From assembly GCA_963931925.1 (NCBI GenBank), contig OZ007570.1, positions 67,724,214 to 67,788,213 of the forward strand: a DNA stretch of 64,000 bases, read 5' to 3'. The position numbers were made by a program, and so were the translations under genes. The notes under the pieces were generated by a model. The model was not told where the DNA came from. It searched no databases and was given only the letters and a program-made list of their open reading frames with translations. This stretch comes from Onchidella celtica. Taxonomy: Eukaryota > Mollusca > Gastropoda > Systellommatophora > Onchidiidae. Of this stretch, positions 1 through 11,125 are shown one piece after another; the first letter of the stretch is position 1, and each line of letters starts with the position of its first letter.

Positions 1-1001
1 AAGCTTTCAAGTGCAATTTCTTAAAGCATTCTTTTATTCTGTCACAAGGATGTCAGTACTGATCAAAATGCTTAATTTCAGAAATGTAATATTGAGCATA
101 TCGACAGAGATGCCACTCATTTCAATTTAAGTGGAGTGATTCCAAGTTTTCTTGAGAAACGGGTGATTTGCCGATTAGCTAGGCCTGTATTCTGATTTTC
201 ATTACTTCCCGCAGCAGGCATTTTTTTTTTCTCCTTCCGGCTTCTGGTTTTTAAGTATAACTGTTACAAAATGCCCTCAATCGGAATATCGCGATCATTT
301 CAGGAATAAACCAGAAGTTAGTTCTGCTCCCATCACTTCTTTTGCACCGTTTGGTGATTTGTTCACTTGATGCAAGCACTTGTTGACATTCTTCGTACAG
401 TTTCACATGACAGTGATTCTTAACCTAGCTAGATCTATTCGCCTAAGTCAATGTGACATACACGTGTATTTGGCGGCAATTGTGCTGAAAGGGGGAGTCA
501 GTTCTAAAGCTAGCTAGATCTATGTCTTTTTAATCAGCTGGATATTGTCTTAGCGTAAAAATGATTTATTTGGGAGCAACAATGATGCAAGGAGAAATCA
601 GTCGAATAATACAGGCATAGCAAGATCTATAGACGGCGATTGTGGAGAATCAGTTACTTATTCAGACCCAGATTGCTCAAGTTTAAGCCATGGAGAAGGT
701 TGATTTTACTTGGGCGCAAATTGTGAAATTAAAATATGAGAGTGGGAAAACACTAAACCAGCACAGTAAACATCATGCAGGGTATTTGTGCAATTTTTAC
801 AATCAAGCATAGCTCCTGTCTGACCGTCTGGCAAAAACGTAACTCCAGAGCAAAGATCAAGTTTGCTACTGTTCCACTGGGCAGGGCTCTTTTTCAGTTT
901 TGGCAAAGGCCAAAACAAAGGGCCAACAATAAAATAAGGTTGAATTGAAGTGAAAATGGTGTAAGTATATTAAGATGATTTTCAGCATACTCCTGTGGGA
1001 C
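1..1001. other. Intron sequence upstream of the first visible TNPO3 exon
   Basis: No coding exon is recognisable. The next TNPO3 exon upstream should end with the first two bases of an arginine codon followed by GT; I did not find a matching segment, so it probably lies before the window. The sequence is AT-rich and unique-looking, with no tandem array. Confidence 0.5.
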
Positions 1002-1683
1002 TTAACCCCTTCACTGCCGGCTATGTAAACCCCCATATGCCTGGGAGATTTTGGTTATTTTGCTCTAGGGAGATAACCATGCCTATAGCTCAGTTATTAG
1101 CAGAACTACAGCAATGCAATTTTACAAGGTTCAAATGGAGACATTTTACTATCATAAAATGCACAGAAGCTGATCCCAAAGTCGATGTGGGGGCCTGGGG
1201 GTTGAATTTGAAGGAAAAAATTATGAAAACTGGCTGGTAACGAAAACTGTGAAAAAAATTAAAATTCCATGCCAACATGCAATTGCAAGTATACAGTTAG
1301 TCTAAAAAAAACAACCAAGCATAAACTTACAACAATGTCAAATTCACTACCAAATAAATCATTATCACTGTCTTCATCATTCATCACCTCATGGAATACT
1401 TCATCTGCTGTCAGTCTTGATTGTGTTTAGGTGTTTTAGCAGCCATGGTCTGTTTCAAGCACAGCACATAAAAAAATTCAATAAAATTCACTGTAAAATT
1501 AACAGACGAAAGGGGGCTGCCATTTGCAAGGGACATCACTGCAGTTATTTGCATGAGTTTTTACTGGTTTATATCCCATTGACAGTACTCCAAATACAGC
1601 ACGTCATAAGCCTGAGAATTTCTCTGGGTATAGGCATAAGGCAAGCATGCTGACCCCGAGAAATTCTCGGGGCAAGGGGTTAA
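1002..1683 (-). mobile_element. Internally deleted piggyBac-type element (TTAA target site)
   Basis: The segment is bounded by TTAA on both sides (1002-1005 and 1680-1683). Just inside are short inverted ends, CCCCTTCACTGCC on the left and GGGGCAAGGGG on the right, the CCC...GGG plus TTAA layout of piggyBac elements. Beside the right end is a 19-bp palindrome at 1654-1672 (CCCCGAGAA/TTCTCGGGG). On the minus strand a start codon at 1446-1444 opens a short acidic coding remnant. The left and right ends match well for only about 6-10 bp, so the superfamily call rests on TTAA plus the coding remnant. It sits inside a TNPO3 intron, in antisense orientation to that gene. Confidence 0.6.
1331..1446 (-). 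pseudogene. N-terminal fragment of a piggyBac-like transposase
   Basis: Reading the minus strand from ATG 1446-1444 gives MAAKTPKHNQD and then a stop. A one-base shift opens a frame with LTADEVFHEV and NDEDSDNDLF, ending at a GTT codon followed by GTAAGT (1330-1325), which resembles a splice donor. A leader followed by LTAxEV and a run of Asp/Glu/Ser is typical of piggyBac transposase N-termini; that resemblance is from knowledge of the family, not from a search. The remainder, including the catalytic DDD core, is missing, so no function is expected. The frameshift supports decay. An unrelated acidic peptide is possible. Confidence 0.45.
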
Positions 1684-1937
1684 AAGAAAATGTAGATTTA
1701 GTAGTGGCGCAATTTTAATTTTCGTTGTCGTTCACACTTATTCAGATTTTTTTTGCCAGATTCAGATTTTTGTTTTTATTAGCATGGCATCTCTGTATTG
1801 AGTCCCTGTCCTTGTTTACATCAGACTGCTGCAGTTTTGTCACTGCCTACTTGACTCTTCACCAGCTCTGCTGTCAATATTTGCCATCTTGTCTCAAATC
1901 CTTTTTGTCATAACAGTTTCTGTCTCCCTATGTGCAG

Positions 1938-4900
1938 GTTTATCCAGCGAGCTCCGGTGCCATTTCTGCAGAGTGCTATGGCCAAACCCATCATGTGCTG
2001 TGCTATAGCTGCCTGTTCACTGGATCACAAAGATGCCAACGCTTCAGTCATGAAGTTTCTAACTGATATGATCAAGTGTATGAGAGAGAAGGAGGTAACT
2101 GAAAATGCTTATCGCTAGTAATAATAGTAAATGTACACTTATACAGCATGCACTTCCCATTTAAATGGGTCTTTAAAATTTGAAAATAAATAGTCGTGGC
2201 AAAAAGACAACTCACTAAAAGTACAATTTCATGAAACAGATTCAAAGTATATTTACAGTAAAAATCATAAGTTTTCAGCTAAGATTTAAAGGAGTTCAAA
2301 TTGTCATCTGCTGTAATTCGCCATAGTAGGGCATGCCACACTGAGGGTCCATAATGAACAAAGCCAGCTCTTATATGTCAATTTTAGGCTTTGTGTGCCA
2401 CGGCCAATTTTTCATTGAGTAATTATATCTATTAAATACAAGGGAGTGATGTCATGAAGGCCTACGCCCAGTCCAGGCAAACCCTAAAGCTGCCGAATCA
2501 AAACTCATTAGATTTGTCCATCAAAAGTCTACTCAACAAATCTGTGTTAGGGTAGCCTTTGATTGCAAATGGTGATGGTTCTAGGTGAAAGACATTTCTT
2601 TAGGAAGCATGTGGCGATGCTGGACCATTTTTATGAAAGCATGAACATATTTCTGACAGTGAGATTACGTAGAAAGGGAGCTAGAATAGCAGTAGCAGGT
2701 TATCCCAAAAGTTGGGGCAGGAGGAATGGGAGGTTGTTATGCTTGTTACCAAGTAAGTAGTAAATCAAGAATCACTGACTACAGCAGTTTGACGAGAAGC
2801 TACAATCTTTCTGGCCCATGTAAGACTTTACTGAGAAATTCAACAATTCCTTACAATACCAATGGAAGTATCAGATTACCTTTCATGCTAAGACGATGAG
2901 AATTGATATTAATGAGCAAGAGAGAAACCACATGACACAGTTTCCTCAGGGAAACTTCCAGGATATAGATGAGTGCCACTACTGTCAGATCCATGGACTT
3001 AAGGCATCATCCTGTATACGTCCCAGCTTTTTTTACTGGGTTTTTTTTTTACACACCTAGAGTTGTAGTTTTCACAGAAATCAGCCTGATGTAGTACAGA
3101 TAATTGGCATTGAGAATTCAGAGTATTTAGTTCTTTCCCGAATTGTGAAGGAGATTACAGGATAAATAAGGTAACGATAAAACTTTTGGTCGATGAATTT
3201 TATTATCAGATATTTTCCTAGATTTGGTAAAGATTATTTTAGGGCTTAAAATCTGAATTAAATTGTTTGTTGGTTAACATTTTTATTTCTCTGCATCATC
3301 TCTGTTGGTGGTGAGATATTCAACCAAAGGTAGTTGCTGCTGTTTGATGAAAGAATGAACGTCAACTATTTGTCATCTTTCTTCTGCAGGACAGAGAAGA
3401 CTTCGAGCTGCGTCGCTCACTAGTGAAGAAACTTCTAGAAGATCACGGTCAATCGCTGGTGATTGCTTTGATCAATGCCAGTTTATTTTGTCTGCCAACT
3501 TTCATGTCAGCTGATGTCAGTGAAGTTCTACATGAGTTAATGCTCATACATCGGCCAGTAAGTAGCAAACAAGAAATCAGAGTGAACAATGCCAGGTGCC
3601 AGAAAAAAGTTGATACTTTGTTTGGACAGTCCATTTACAAAAAACACTATTTTAACTTTTATTTTTAGGCTGCCTCCTGATCTTTTAATTTTGTATGGAT
3701 AAGGAAGTAGACTGAGTGTTGGACAGTCCATTTGGAAAAATCACTGTTTTAACTTTTATTTTGAGGCTGCCTCCAGAAGCTTAATTTCCTATCGATAATG
3801 AAGTGGATGTGGATGAATTTCTTGACAAATAGGTCATTGTTTTGAATTTGTCTCTGAAACTGGCCCCACCATTCTTTGCATTTGTCTCCATCTCACATTG
3901 TGTGAATTTGTTTACCCTGTAATTCCAAGGGGTGGAAAGAGATGGATTTTATACATGCCGAATGAGTATAAATTACAATTGCTATACCATGTGGGTTTTT
4001 CATCATCTATTTTATGTGCGTAAAAAAAACTATTGCCCTTCAAAATTTTTGTACAGGACACAGTTGATACTCAGATCATAGTGCAAACTTTAATGCAATG
4101 GTTTATTTTTTTAATGCATTTTGTCCTCGTCTGGCAGGTTAACACTTTCAGCTGTTGTAGTTTTTATTTGACTGCTTTTTAAGAGTGTTCAGGTTGGTGC
4201 ACTTTTTCTAACAGTAACAATGTGCTTAGCGCACTAATGCAAATGGGGAGAGAAGAAAGAGAGAGGTACAGAGAGATAGATGGAGGGCTGAAGCCTCAGC
4301 TAGTAATGTCATAATTAGATGTTAATTTGTCCTTGTTGTCATGAGTTGACTATTTCATTGGCCACAGTGCACAGTTTGGGATCTCAGTAGGTGTAGAGTT
4401 ATCCTGTTTCCTTTCTGTTACACATGATTGAATGCATGTTTTCTATATTCTCTTCCCAGACCTTTTGTGTATGGCTAGAACATACATTGAAAGCCTTGCC
4501 CACAGAGAATAGTGGGGGAACTGTTACTGCCACCAAGAAACAGTTGGCAGATTTTCACAAAGCTTGTACAAGGTCAGTGACAGAGATGATGCAAGTCTGA
4601 CAAGAAAAAGCTGGATGAGAAACCATCGTAGCCCCAGATCAGAAGTTGCTAATGAATCCAACTTGAAGCTCACATTTAAATTTAATTTCTTTTTGTTGTT
4701 CATCCGTCATTGATTGAAAATAATGTTACTCTACACACTGGTCACTGAGCCATCAAAAAATAAGTATAACGCACACATGCATCCCACCCCCATCCCAAAT
4801 CAAACAAGAAATTTTTCGTTTAAAATCAACATCTAAACAAGTGTCATTTAGAGCACAGCCTTACTTATAAATGAGGTGTGAGCAGCCCTCTTCATCCTCA

Positions 4901-5731
4901 CAATTTTCAAGTATGACCCCCACTGTATGAAAAGATAGCCCATGTGTGCACAAAAGTGAATGTGGCAACTTGAGATTAAATGAGATTATGAGCATGTATA
5001 TTGTATGTGCAAAATTCTATTGTGGAAATGCAGAACTTTTCAGCATAGCAGGAAATTGTTTTCTGCATTTGTTGTAATGGTGGTCATAGCGAAGGAGTGT
5101 GAACATTAAAGGGAGTAGCACATCAATCACATCCAGAAAAAAATATTGTTTTCTTGTGAATCAGCCGTGGATCATTGCGTGTTCCTGATTTCCAACCAGG
5201 AATTGGACAAAAATTAAGGAAGTGCTTCAATAGGAACACTTTTGATGCGAAGCGGAACAGGGGAAAGACTGAGTTGTGTTCACTGTTCAGCTATTTCTTT
5301 ATCTGGCTTCACTGGGAAATTTGTCCCTACCAGAGCACTCTCAAAGATTTCTCATGTTTTCACTTGCACCTTCTGGTCTTCTCCACCTGATGATGAAGGT
5401 CACGAATACATGAATGGCATCTTTCAAAATGAAAATAGTTAAACGTGAAAACAGCAAACTGAGATGGATAGGATTGCTCATTGTGTTTTGCAAAATTCAG
5501 GAGGGGGGGGGGGGGGGTGCATATCTGGTTTCAAAAGGATTTGTATCACAGGCCTATTGATGTTTGTCTGCTGCTCTTTCAACATGCTTGTGTCTTTTCC
5601 TTAAGAAGATGAAATGTCACTGATTCTGTTTCCAGCGTGGTATTTTTATGCTTTTTTTTTTTCATTTCAGTGCTGAAGATTTGAAGCAAGTGAGCAATGC
5701 CGTGCGGGATTTCTGTCGCCTGTACAGATAG
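1938..5731 (+). CDS. TNPO3: Transportin-3, C-terminal four exons (partial, 5' end outside window)
   Basis: TNPO3 is an importin-beta family nuclear import receptor that carries SR-rich splicing factors into the nucleus in a Ran-GTP-dependent way. Four exons join in one frame: 1938-2094, 3390-3557, 4460-4572 and 5671-5731. Acceptors are TGCAG, CTGCAG, CCCAG and TTTCAG; donors are GTAACT, GTAAGT and GTCAGT. The product is about 165 residues of C-terminal HEAT-repeat sequence. It begins [18 protein letters not shown], includes [48 protein letters not shown] and [14 protein letters not shown], and ends RDFCRLYR before TAG. These align closely with the C-terminus of vertebrate TNPO3 as I know it, without gaps of note. 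The first exon starts with the last base of a codon, so at least one exon lies upstream. No frameshift or stop is present, so the gene looks functional. The related importin-13 is the main alternative but fits less well. Confidence 0.93.
3622..3815 (+). repeat. Two-copy 97-bp tandem duplication in a TNPO3 intron
   Basis: The string TTGGACAGTCCATTT starts at 3622 and again at 3719. Both copies continue through a shared AACTTTTATTTT and AGGCTGCCTCC segment. The copies differ by scattered substitutions, so the duplication is not recent. It lies entirely in the intron after the second visible exon. Confidence 0.75.
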
Positions 5732-5897
5732 TGGCAAGCCTGGGTCTAGTCTGTGATAACTTGTTAACATAACTTAAGTGTAGTCATGTCAATTATGATT
5801 GGTTAGCCAATGTTTTTTATATTGCTCTTGGTTGTATTTTTTTTCACTTTCTCAGCCTGGTGTTTCAGCATGTCTTGCCTGAAATCCTCATGTCTTT

Positions 5898-5903
5898 ATT
5901 AAA
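5898..5903 (+). promoter_or_regulatory. Candidate TNPO3 polyadenylation signal ATTAAA
   Basis: ATTAAA, the commonest variant of the AATAAA hexamer, lies 167 bp after the TNPO3 stop codon in T-rich sequence. A later site is equally possible because the downstream region is AT-rich. The call is an inference from position and sequence only. Confidence 0.35.
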
Positions 5904-6099
5904 CACTGCTACACTTTTCACTGTCTGGCCTGAACTTGACTTGGCACAATACCAAAGTATTTTTGGTTTTCAACATTTCCTCTTTGTGATGCAGTATTCT
6001 CAGCTGGCATTTGGATGTAGAGAAACAAACATTTGTATAGTTTTCATGGACCTTTTTTGAAAGACAGTGTTTTGTTTAATACCAGTTTCCTGTGCAACT

Positions 6100-6495
6100 C
6101 TGGAATGGCAGAGATGCCTATAAAGGCCCTTGAATTTAAAAATTTGAGGAAAAACCCTGGAAATTGCGGATTAGCCATGGAATAACCCTGGAAATTGTGG
6201 ATTCATTGTGGAAAAACCCTGGAAATTGGAAATTAGCTGTGGAATAGCCCTGGAAATTGTGGATTAGTTGTGGAAAAGCCCTGGAAATTGCAAATTAGAT
6301 GTGGATTAGCCGTGGAATAGCCCTGGAGTCCTCCTTCAGTTAAAGAAAGTGCCAAATTACATTTAAAATGTCTGACTATTTTCTCATTTTTCTCTCATTT
6401 TTGTGCATTTAAATAGCCCTGGAATTTAACATTTTAGCCCTGGAAAATGTGAAAAGCCCATGAAAAATATTCTCAGAGACATGTAGGAACCTTAT
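6100..6495. repeat. Dispersed repeat with a 31-bp minisatellite core, copy 1
   Basis: CCTGGAAATTG recurs at 6156, 6187, 6218, 6249 and 6280, an exact 31-bp period, followed by one longer spacing to 6322. Around it are AAAAATTTGAG and, towards the end, ATTCTCAGAGACATG followed by AGGAACC. The same flanking strings recur near 8.46-8.72 kb and 11.03-11.12 kb, so this is one copy of a dispersed, non-coding repeat whose core expanded here. Class not assigned. Confidence 0.6.
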
Positions 6496-6499
6496 GATT

Positions 6500-8454
6500 A
6501 GCTTTCCAGAAGCAGCCAATGGCAACGTGCCGTGGGCATAATATTTACCAATTTGAGCATCACAGTACTGAACTCTCTTGTACAAATGCAATGACACATT
6601 AATCATTTACCCATGAAATCATTGGATTTTATCTTTGAGAAATGGGTCAGAAGATCTCTGGAGAATGAATGAATCATTTACTGCATATAGTCGTGTTTGA
6701 ATAGTTTTCCAAAGCAATTATTTTATTGCATTTCTTTAATGATGCACTGCTGCACAGATGTTATCTAGCAAATCTTACATATTTAATTTACATATGCCAT
6801 TTGTGCTTGTGGTACACAATCACTGGAAGACTTGGCTGGCTTTGTTTATTCTCTCCTAATAATCAAGTTGTTTTTTTCTCATTCATTTATGAAATATTTC
6901 AAGATTATAGACATTTGTGTGGTGCTCTAGGGAAACCCTTCACATGGGTCAAATTTCACATTTTGAGATATACAACTATTATGAAAGAGGGACATTTTCT
7001 GTGTATAATGCTTTTTATTTGAAGTCAGTATCTCAAATAGTTTTTGAGATATGGCCGTTTAAAGTGTCAGGTGTAGTAAGAGGAGAAACTGAGAAAAATG
7101 ACTGTAGGCCTGTATCTCAAAAGCAGCCTGTGCGTCATCGGACGGGTTTTCCTGGAGTGCCACACATTTATGATACATTCATCTACATATTGTCTGTGTC
7201 CCTTGTAGTGCAATCAGATCTTGAAATTACCTTACAGAACTGAACTTGTTACAGTCTAAACTTTCTTGTTTTTTTTGTATTTTTTAATTCTTTCCTGTGT
7301 ACTTAAAGACTCATCACATCAACAGCCTTTTTGTGAATGTCTCTGGCACAGCACCACAAAATCTGGCAACTTTTCAGATACCAAAACCAGTTGTTCTTTT
7401 TTTATTGAGAAAATGTTAAATCACCGTTCTCATAATACTTGTATGGATTTATTTATAGGTTTTATTAACTGTTTTCTTTAATTCGATAATAATATGGGAA
7501 CCTGGATTTCCCAAACTCTGCTTCTTTTTCTTTCTTTTTTTGACAGTTTACAGGCATTGTTTCTATTCTTTGCCATCATTCAAGGGGCCATAAGCTGAAA
7601 CCAAAGTATCATTTACCTGTACAGAATAATGTGCTCTTGTTTATGCAACTTTGTCTAGTTTTCTTGGGTACGTAAGTGGGTTTTTTTGGGGGGGGGGGTT
7701 GTCTTTTATAAATGAGGGCCACATGGAAAGTATCTTAACGTAGTTTTTGCATGTTTTCAGGAGAAGCAGGTAACCGATGACATTTTTTAAAATCTAATTT
7801 TAATCTTAATTGTTAGGCCTACATAGTTAAGGAAATGTTATTTAACCCTTATTTTGCAGAATTTAGCCGCCAACTTTTGACACAGCCCTGCAGGCTGTCA
7901 AGGGTTACAAGCATGCCAAATATTAAATTTTTTTGTTTCTTTAAAGTTGAGTTATATATAAATGATAGTTGTACCATACGGTTCTCCATAATATGAGTGT
8001 ATGACTTTCTAGTGGTTTCTTGAGATGACTGCATATTTAGTGAACTATGACTTGATAAGGGCACCACTTATTTAAAGCAGTGTTTAGTTTGCTGGAAGGA
8101 GAAGTAAAAGAGCATAGCCAGAGATTTATAAGTTGTTTTCATAGAACGAGTGAGAGTTTGCTACTCTCAGGGTGTTCTCACTACTGATTAGATAGGAGAT
8201 TAAAAAAATGTTTGACAGTTGATGGGTTTTTGCATCCACAAGTTATGTCTGGTTTCCATTGCAAACACATTTGAAAGAAGCAGATGCCACAGTTTGTTCT
8301 GCCCGTAACTCTGGCCACATGAAAATATTCTAGGATTGTACTTTGAAGATATGAAAAATAAGATTTGTCTGAGAGATAAAGCGCTATACGTTTAATCGCT
8401 GACTTTCGTATTTTTTTGTTACTATATTTTAATTGCAAAACTTGCAATTCCCAC
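6500..8454. other. AT-rich intergenic or 3'-flanking sequence without recognised genes
   Basis: No ORF here resembles a known family. Visible landmarks are an 11-nt G run at 7688-7698 and T-rich stretches. It could include distal 3' UTR of TNPO3, but nothing in the sequence proves that. Confidence 0.4.
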
Positions 8455-8725
8455 ATTGCCCTGGAATTCCAGGGATTCTTGGAAAAGCCATGGACTTTAA
8501 AAATTTGAGAAAAAATCCTGGAAATAATTGAGTAACCCCGGAATTCTACTAAGGTTTTAAAAAAAAAAATACGAAGAATTGTGGAAAATTCTGGTCAATA
8601 AAAAATAAGTAAATAAATAAATTGTTTTTCTTTGATTTTGTTGCATTGAATTAGCCCTGCATTTCAACATTTTTGCACTGAAAAAGCCCCAGGAAAACAT
8701 TCTCAGAAATAGTTAAGGGAACTCT
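8455..8725. repeat. Dispersed repeat, copy 2 (related to 6.1-6.5 kb)
   Basis: It carries the same strings as copy 1: AAAAATTTGAGAAAAAATCC, repeated CCTGGAA, and CATTCTCAGAAATAG near the end. The 31-bp core is not expanded here. The segment also includes AATAAATAAATAAATTG, which contains AATAAA hexamers by chance. Confidence 0.5.
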
Positions 8726-10089
8726 GCACACAAGATTTGTTACTACCAGGTCAACAGTCACTGGCGACAGGTTGTGGCAAGGGCTTTTACTCTGACATAT
8801 AACTGGACACAGAACCTGGGCTCAAAATTTTCAAAAGGTAGAAATGCCCTGATATCCATTGTCCTTGGTGAGAATCACAAACGTTGTTTTGTCGCCAAAA
8901 TCAAATTTTACACAATAGAAGAAAAGCCATTGTATTTTGTAATTCCTCATTAGGGAGCAAAACAAATGGAGTACATGACAGGACAAAGCTGTTGAAGCTT
9001 TTGATCAGTAACTTACGTAAATACAGGGCAAGCACTACTGTGAGGCACAGCAAACATGCATGGGTTGCAGAGTAGGCTGCATAAACTTACAAGGCTGGTT
9101 CCGCAACCTCCCCCCCTAAAGTTAAACAGTTTGATCATAAGACAGATTCAAGTGTTTCTATTGGTCTTTCTGATACAAACATTTGAATGTCATAGAGAAG
9201 GAAAGAAAAATTTGTCTTTGCTGTGAAAAAAAAAAAAAACGAGAACCAGAAAATTTCACTCTTATATAATTTGCTGACGAGACGAGATAGCTAGGCATCA
9301 AATGTTTTTATTCGGTAGAAAATGCAGTGTGCTTTTTCATATCATTCGATCAGACGATCAGGCAGTTAATCCGTCAATCAATTGGCAGTCAGTCATTTAG
9401 TGATCTCACAGAATTTTAAAGTAATACTATTTGTAAGTAGATTTTGACATGGTCATAGACAAGACAATCAAATAACGTGTTGAATTTTTGGCGTTCAACA
9501 GTCCATAGTGCCAAGATGTTTAGCATTTTTACACATGTTACTCAGACTTGAAGTTCTGTAGAGTGGTTGAAGTCAACTGTTCATTATGTTGATGATGCTG
9601 GCGATAAACAGTTAGAAGTTGAAAATTTTGTGGCGGGAAAAAACAAACAAAAAAAAACAACTCCGGTTTAGGCGTGTTAGGTGTGGCTTTCACTACAGGG
9701 CAGGGCCACGAAGTATTGACAGAGCTCAGTTCATTTTTCCTGCATGTCATTAATTTTTGTGGTCCTTTTCTTGCTTCTTCATTTTTTTATTTTTTTTTGG
9801 TTCCTGTTGACACCAAATCTTCATAATAACCAGGTTACTTTTGGCTGCCCAAGGTTTTCCTTAGGCCACCACCACCCACTGTAGGTTTTGTAAATTCCAT
9901 TCTGGCAGATTCTGTTCAGGTGTAAAGTATTTTATCGTTGATTATTTTTATTTTGCTCAAATTATGATTCATTGTTCTTTGTTTGTTTGTTATTAGAATT
10001 TGATTACTTATTTGTAAATATTTAGCAAAGGAACAAGCAAGTGGTCCCCATCTTTGCATGTTTGTGTAATTAATTGTAAAGAGCTGCTT
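8726..10089. other. Intergenic sequence, nothing recognised
   Basis: No coding similarity or structured repeat is evident beyond short A and T runs (for example about 13 A at 9227-9239). Confidence 0.4.
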
Positions 10090-10497
10090 AAAATGTGACA
10101 TTTCCCGTTTGCATCAAATCTTGGGTTAGTTCGGTATGAATGGAGCAGTGTGACATTTCTGGATTGGGTCAATTCTTGGTTTAGTTCAATGCGAATGAAG
10201 CTGTGGGACACTTCTCGTATCAGTTCAGTGTGAATGGAGCACTGACATTTCTCGTTTGCGTCAATTCTTGGGTTAGTTCAGTGTGAATGGAGCGGTGCGA
10301 CACGTCATTTTTTATCAATTCTTGTGTTAGTTCAGTGCACACTGTGACACTTGCCACTTGCATCAATTTTTGTATTAATTCAGTTTGAGCGGAGCACTGT
10401 GAGACCTCTTGTTTGTATCAATTCTTGTGATGATTCAGTGTGAAAGGAGCAGTGTGATACCTCTGGATTGGGTTAGTTCAGTGTGAAAGGAGCAAAG
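10090..10497 (+). repeat. Degenerate tandem array, unit about 55 bp, roughly eight copies
   Basis: Each unit is a diverged form of a GTGACATTTCTCGTTTG block, a CAATTCTTGGGTTAGTTCAG block, and TGTGAATGGAGCAGT. Copies differ by substitutions and length changes, so the array is old. No ORF spans it. Confidence 0.7.
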
Positions 10498-11029
10498 CTG
10501 CCATGCCAGGCCAAAAATTACTACCGCGTTGCTGGGCTCAATTCACCAGATTTTAAACCAGTTTTTTTACCATGTACATGTATTATGTGTTTATACTTGT
10601 ACCGGTACATTCTGGAATTTTATCTCTAAAAACACATCAATGAAATTTGGTGCTGTTGTTGTGTTACAAGAAACCTTACCCGCCCTTGTGTTCAATATGA
10701 ACATTTCAGTATTGATAAAGCACGATTCTGGCCCTGAGTGGCAGAGCTAGAGAAATTATAACCCAGATTTTAAGTATCTGCCAATTCTGGATTTAATACA
10801 TGTATTCATTAAACTAACAAAACAAACACAAAAACAAACTAAAGTACAGAAATGCATTTCTCACCCCCACACCTTCAAATCCTGATAGGAGTTTCTCATT
10901 TATTCTAAAACTAATTCCTGTGAATTTGGACATAGATTTGCTATTCATTAATATTTATAATTAACATAGACGGTATTGTCAGTGGCTTTTTTAAGTTGAA
11001 GCTTCAAGATATTGTCCTGAATTTTCTCT
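10498..11029. other. Intergenic sequence, nothing recognised
   Basis: The short ORFs have no family resemblance. Composition is AT-rich. Confidence 0.35.
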
Positions 11030-11125
11030 CATTTTCCTACATTTAAATAGCCATGGGGTTAAACATTTAAGCCATGGACTAACCCTGGAGGAACATTCTC
11101 ACAGAGTGCAGGAACCAGGAACCCT
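11030..11125. repeat. Dispersed repeat, copy 3 (3' part only)
   Basis: CATTTAAATAGCCATGGG, AACATTTAAGCCATGGACTA and ACATTCTCACAGAGTGCAGG follow the order of the end of the copies at 6.1-6.5 and 8.5-8.7 kb. Only the terminal part of the family is present. Confidence 0.45.

Noticed and set aside
995-1240. 81-codon plus-strand ORF as a gene
   Set aside because: It lies within the piggyBac-type element, starts outside it, and has no recognisable domain.
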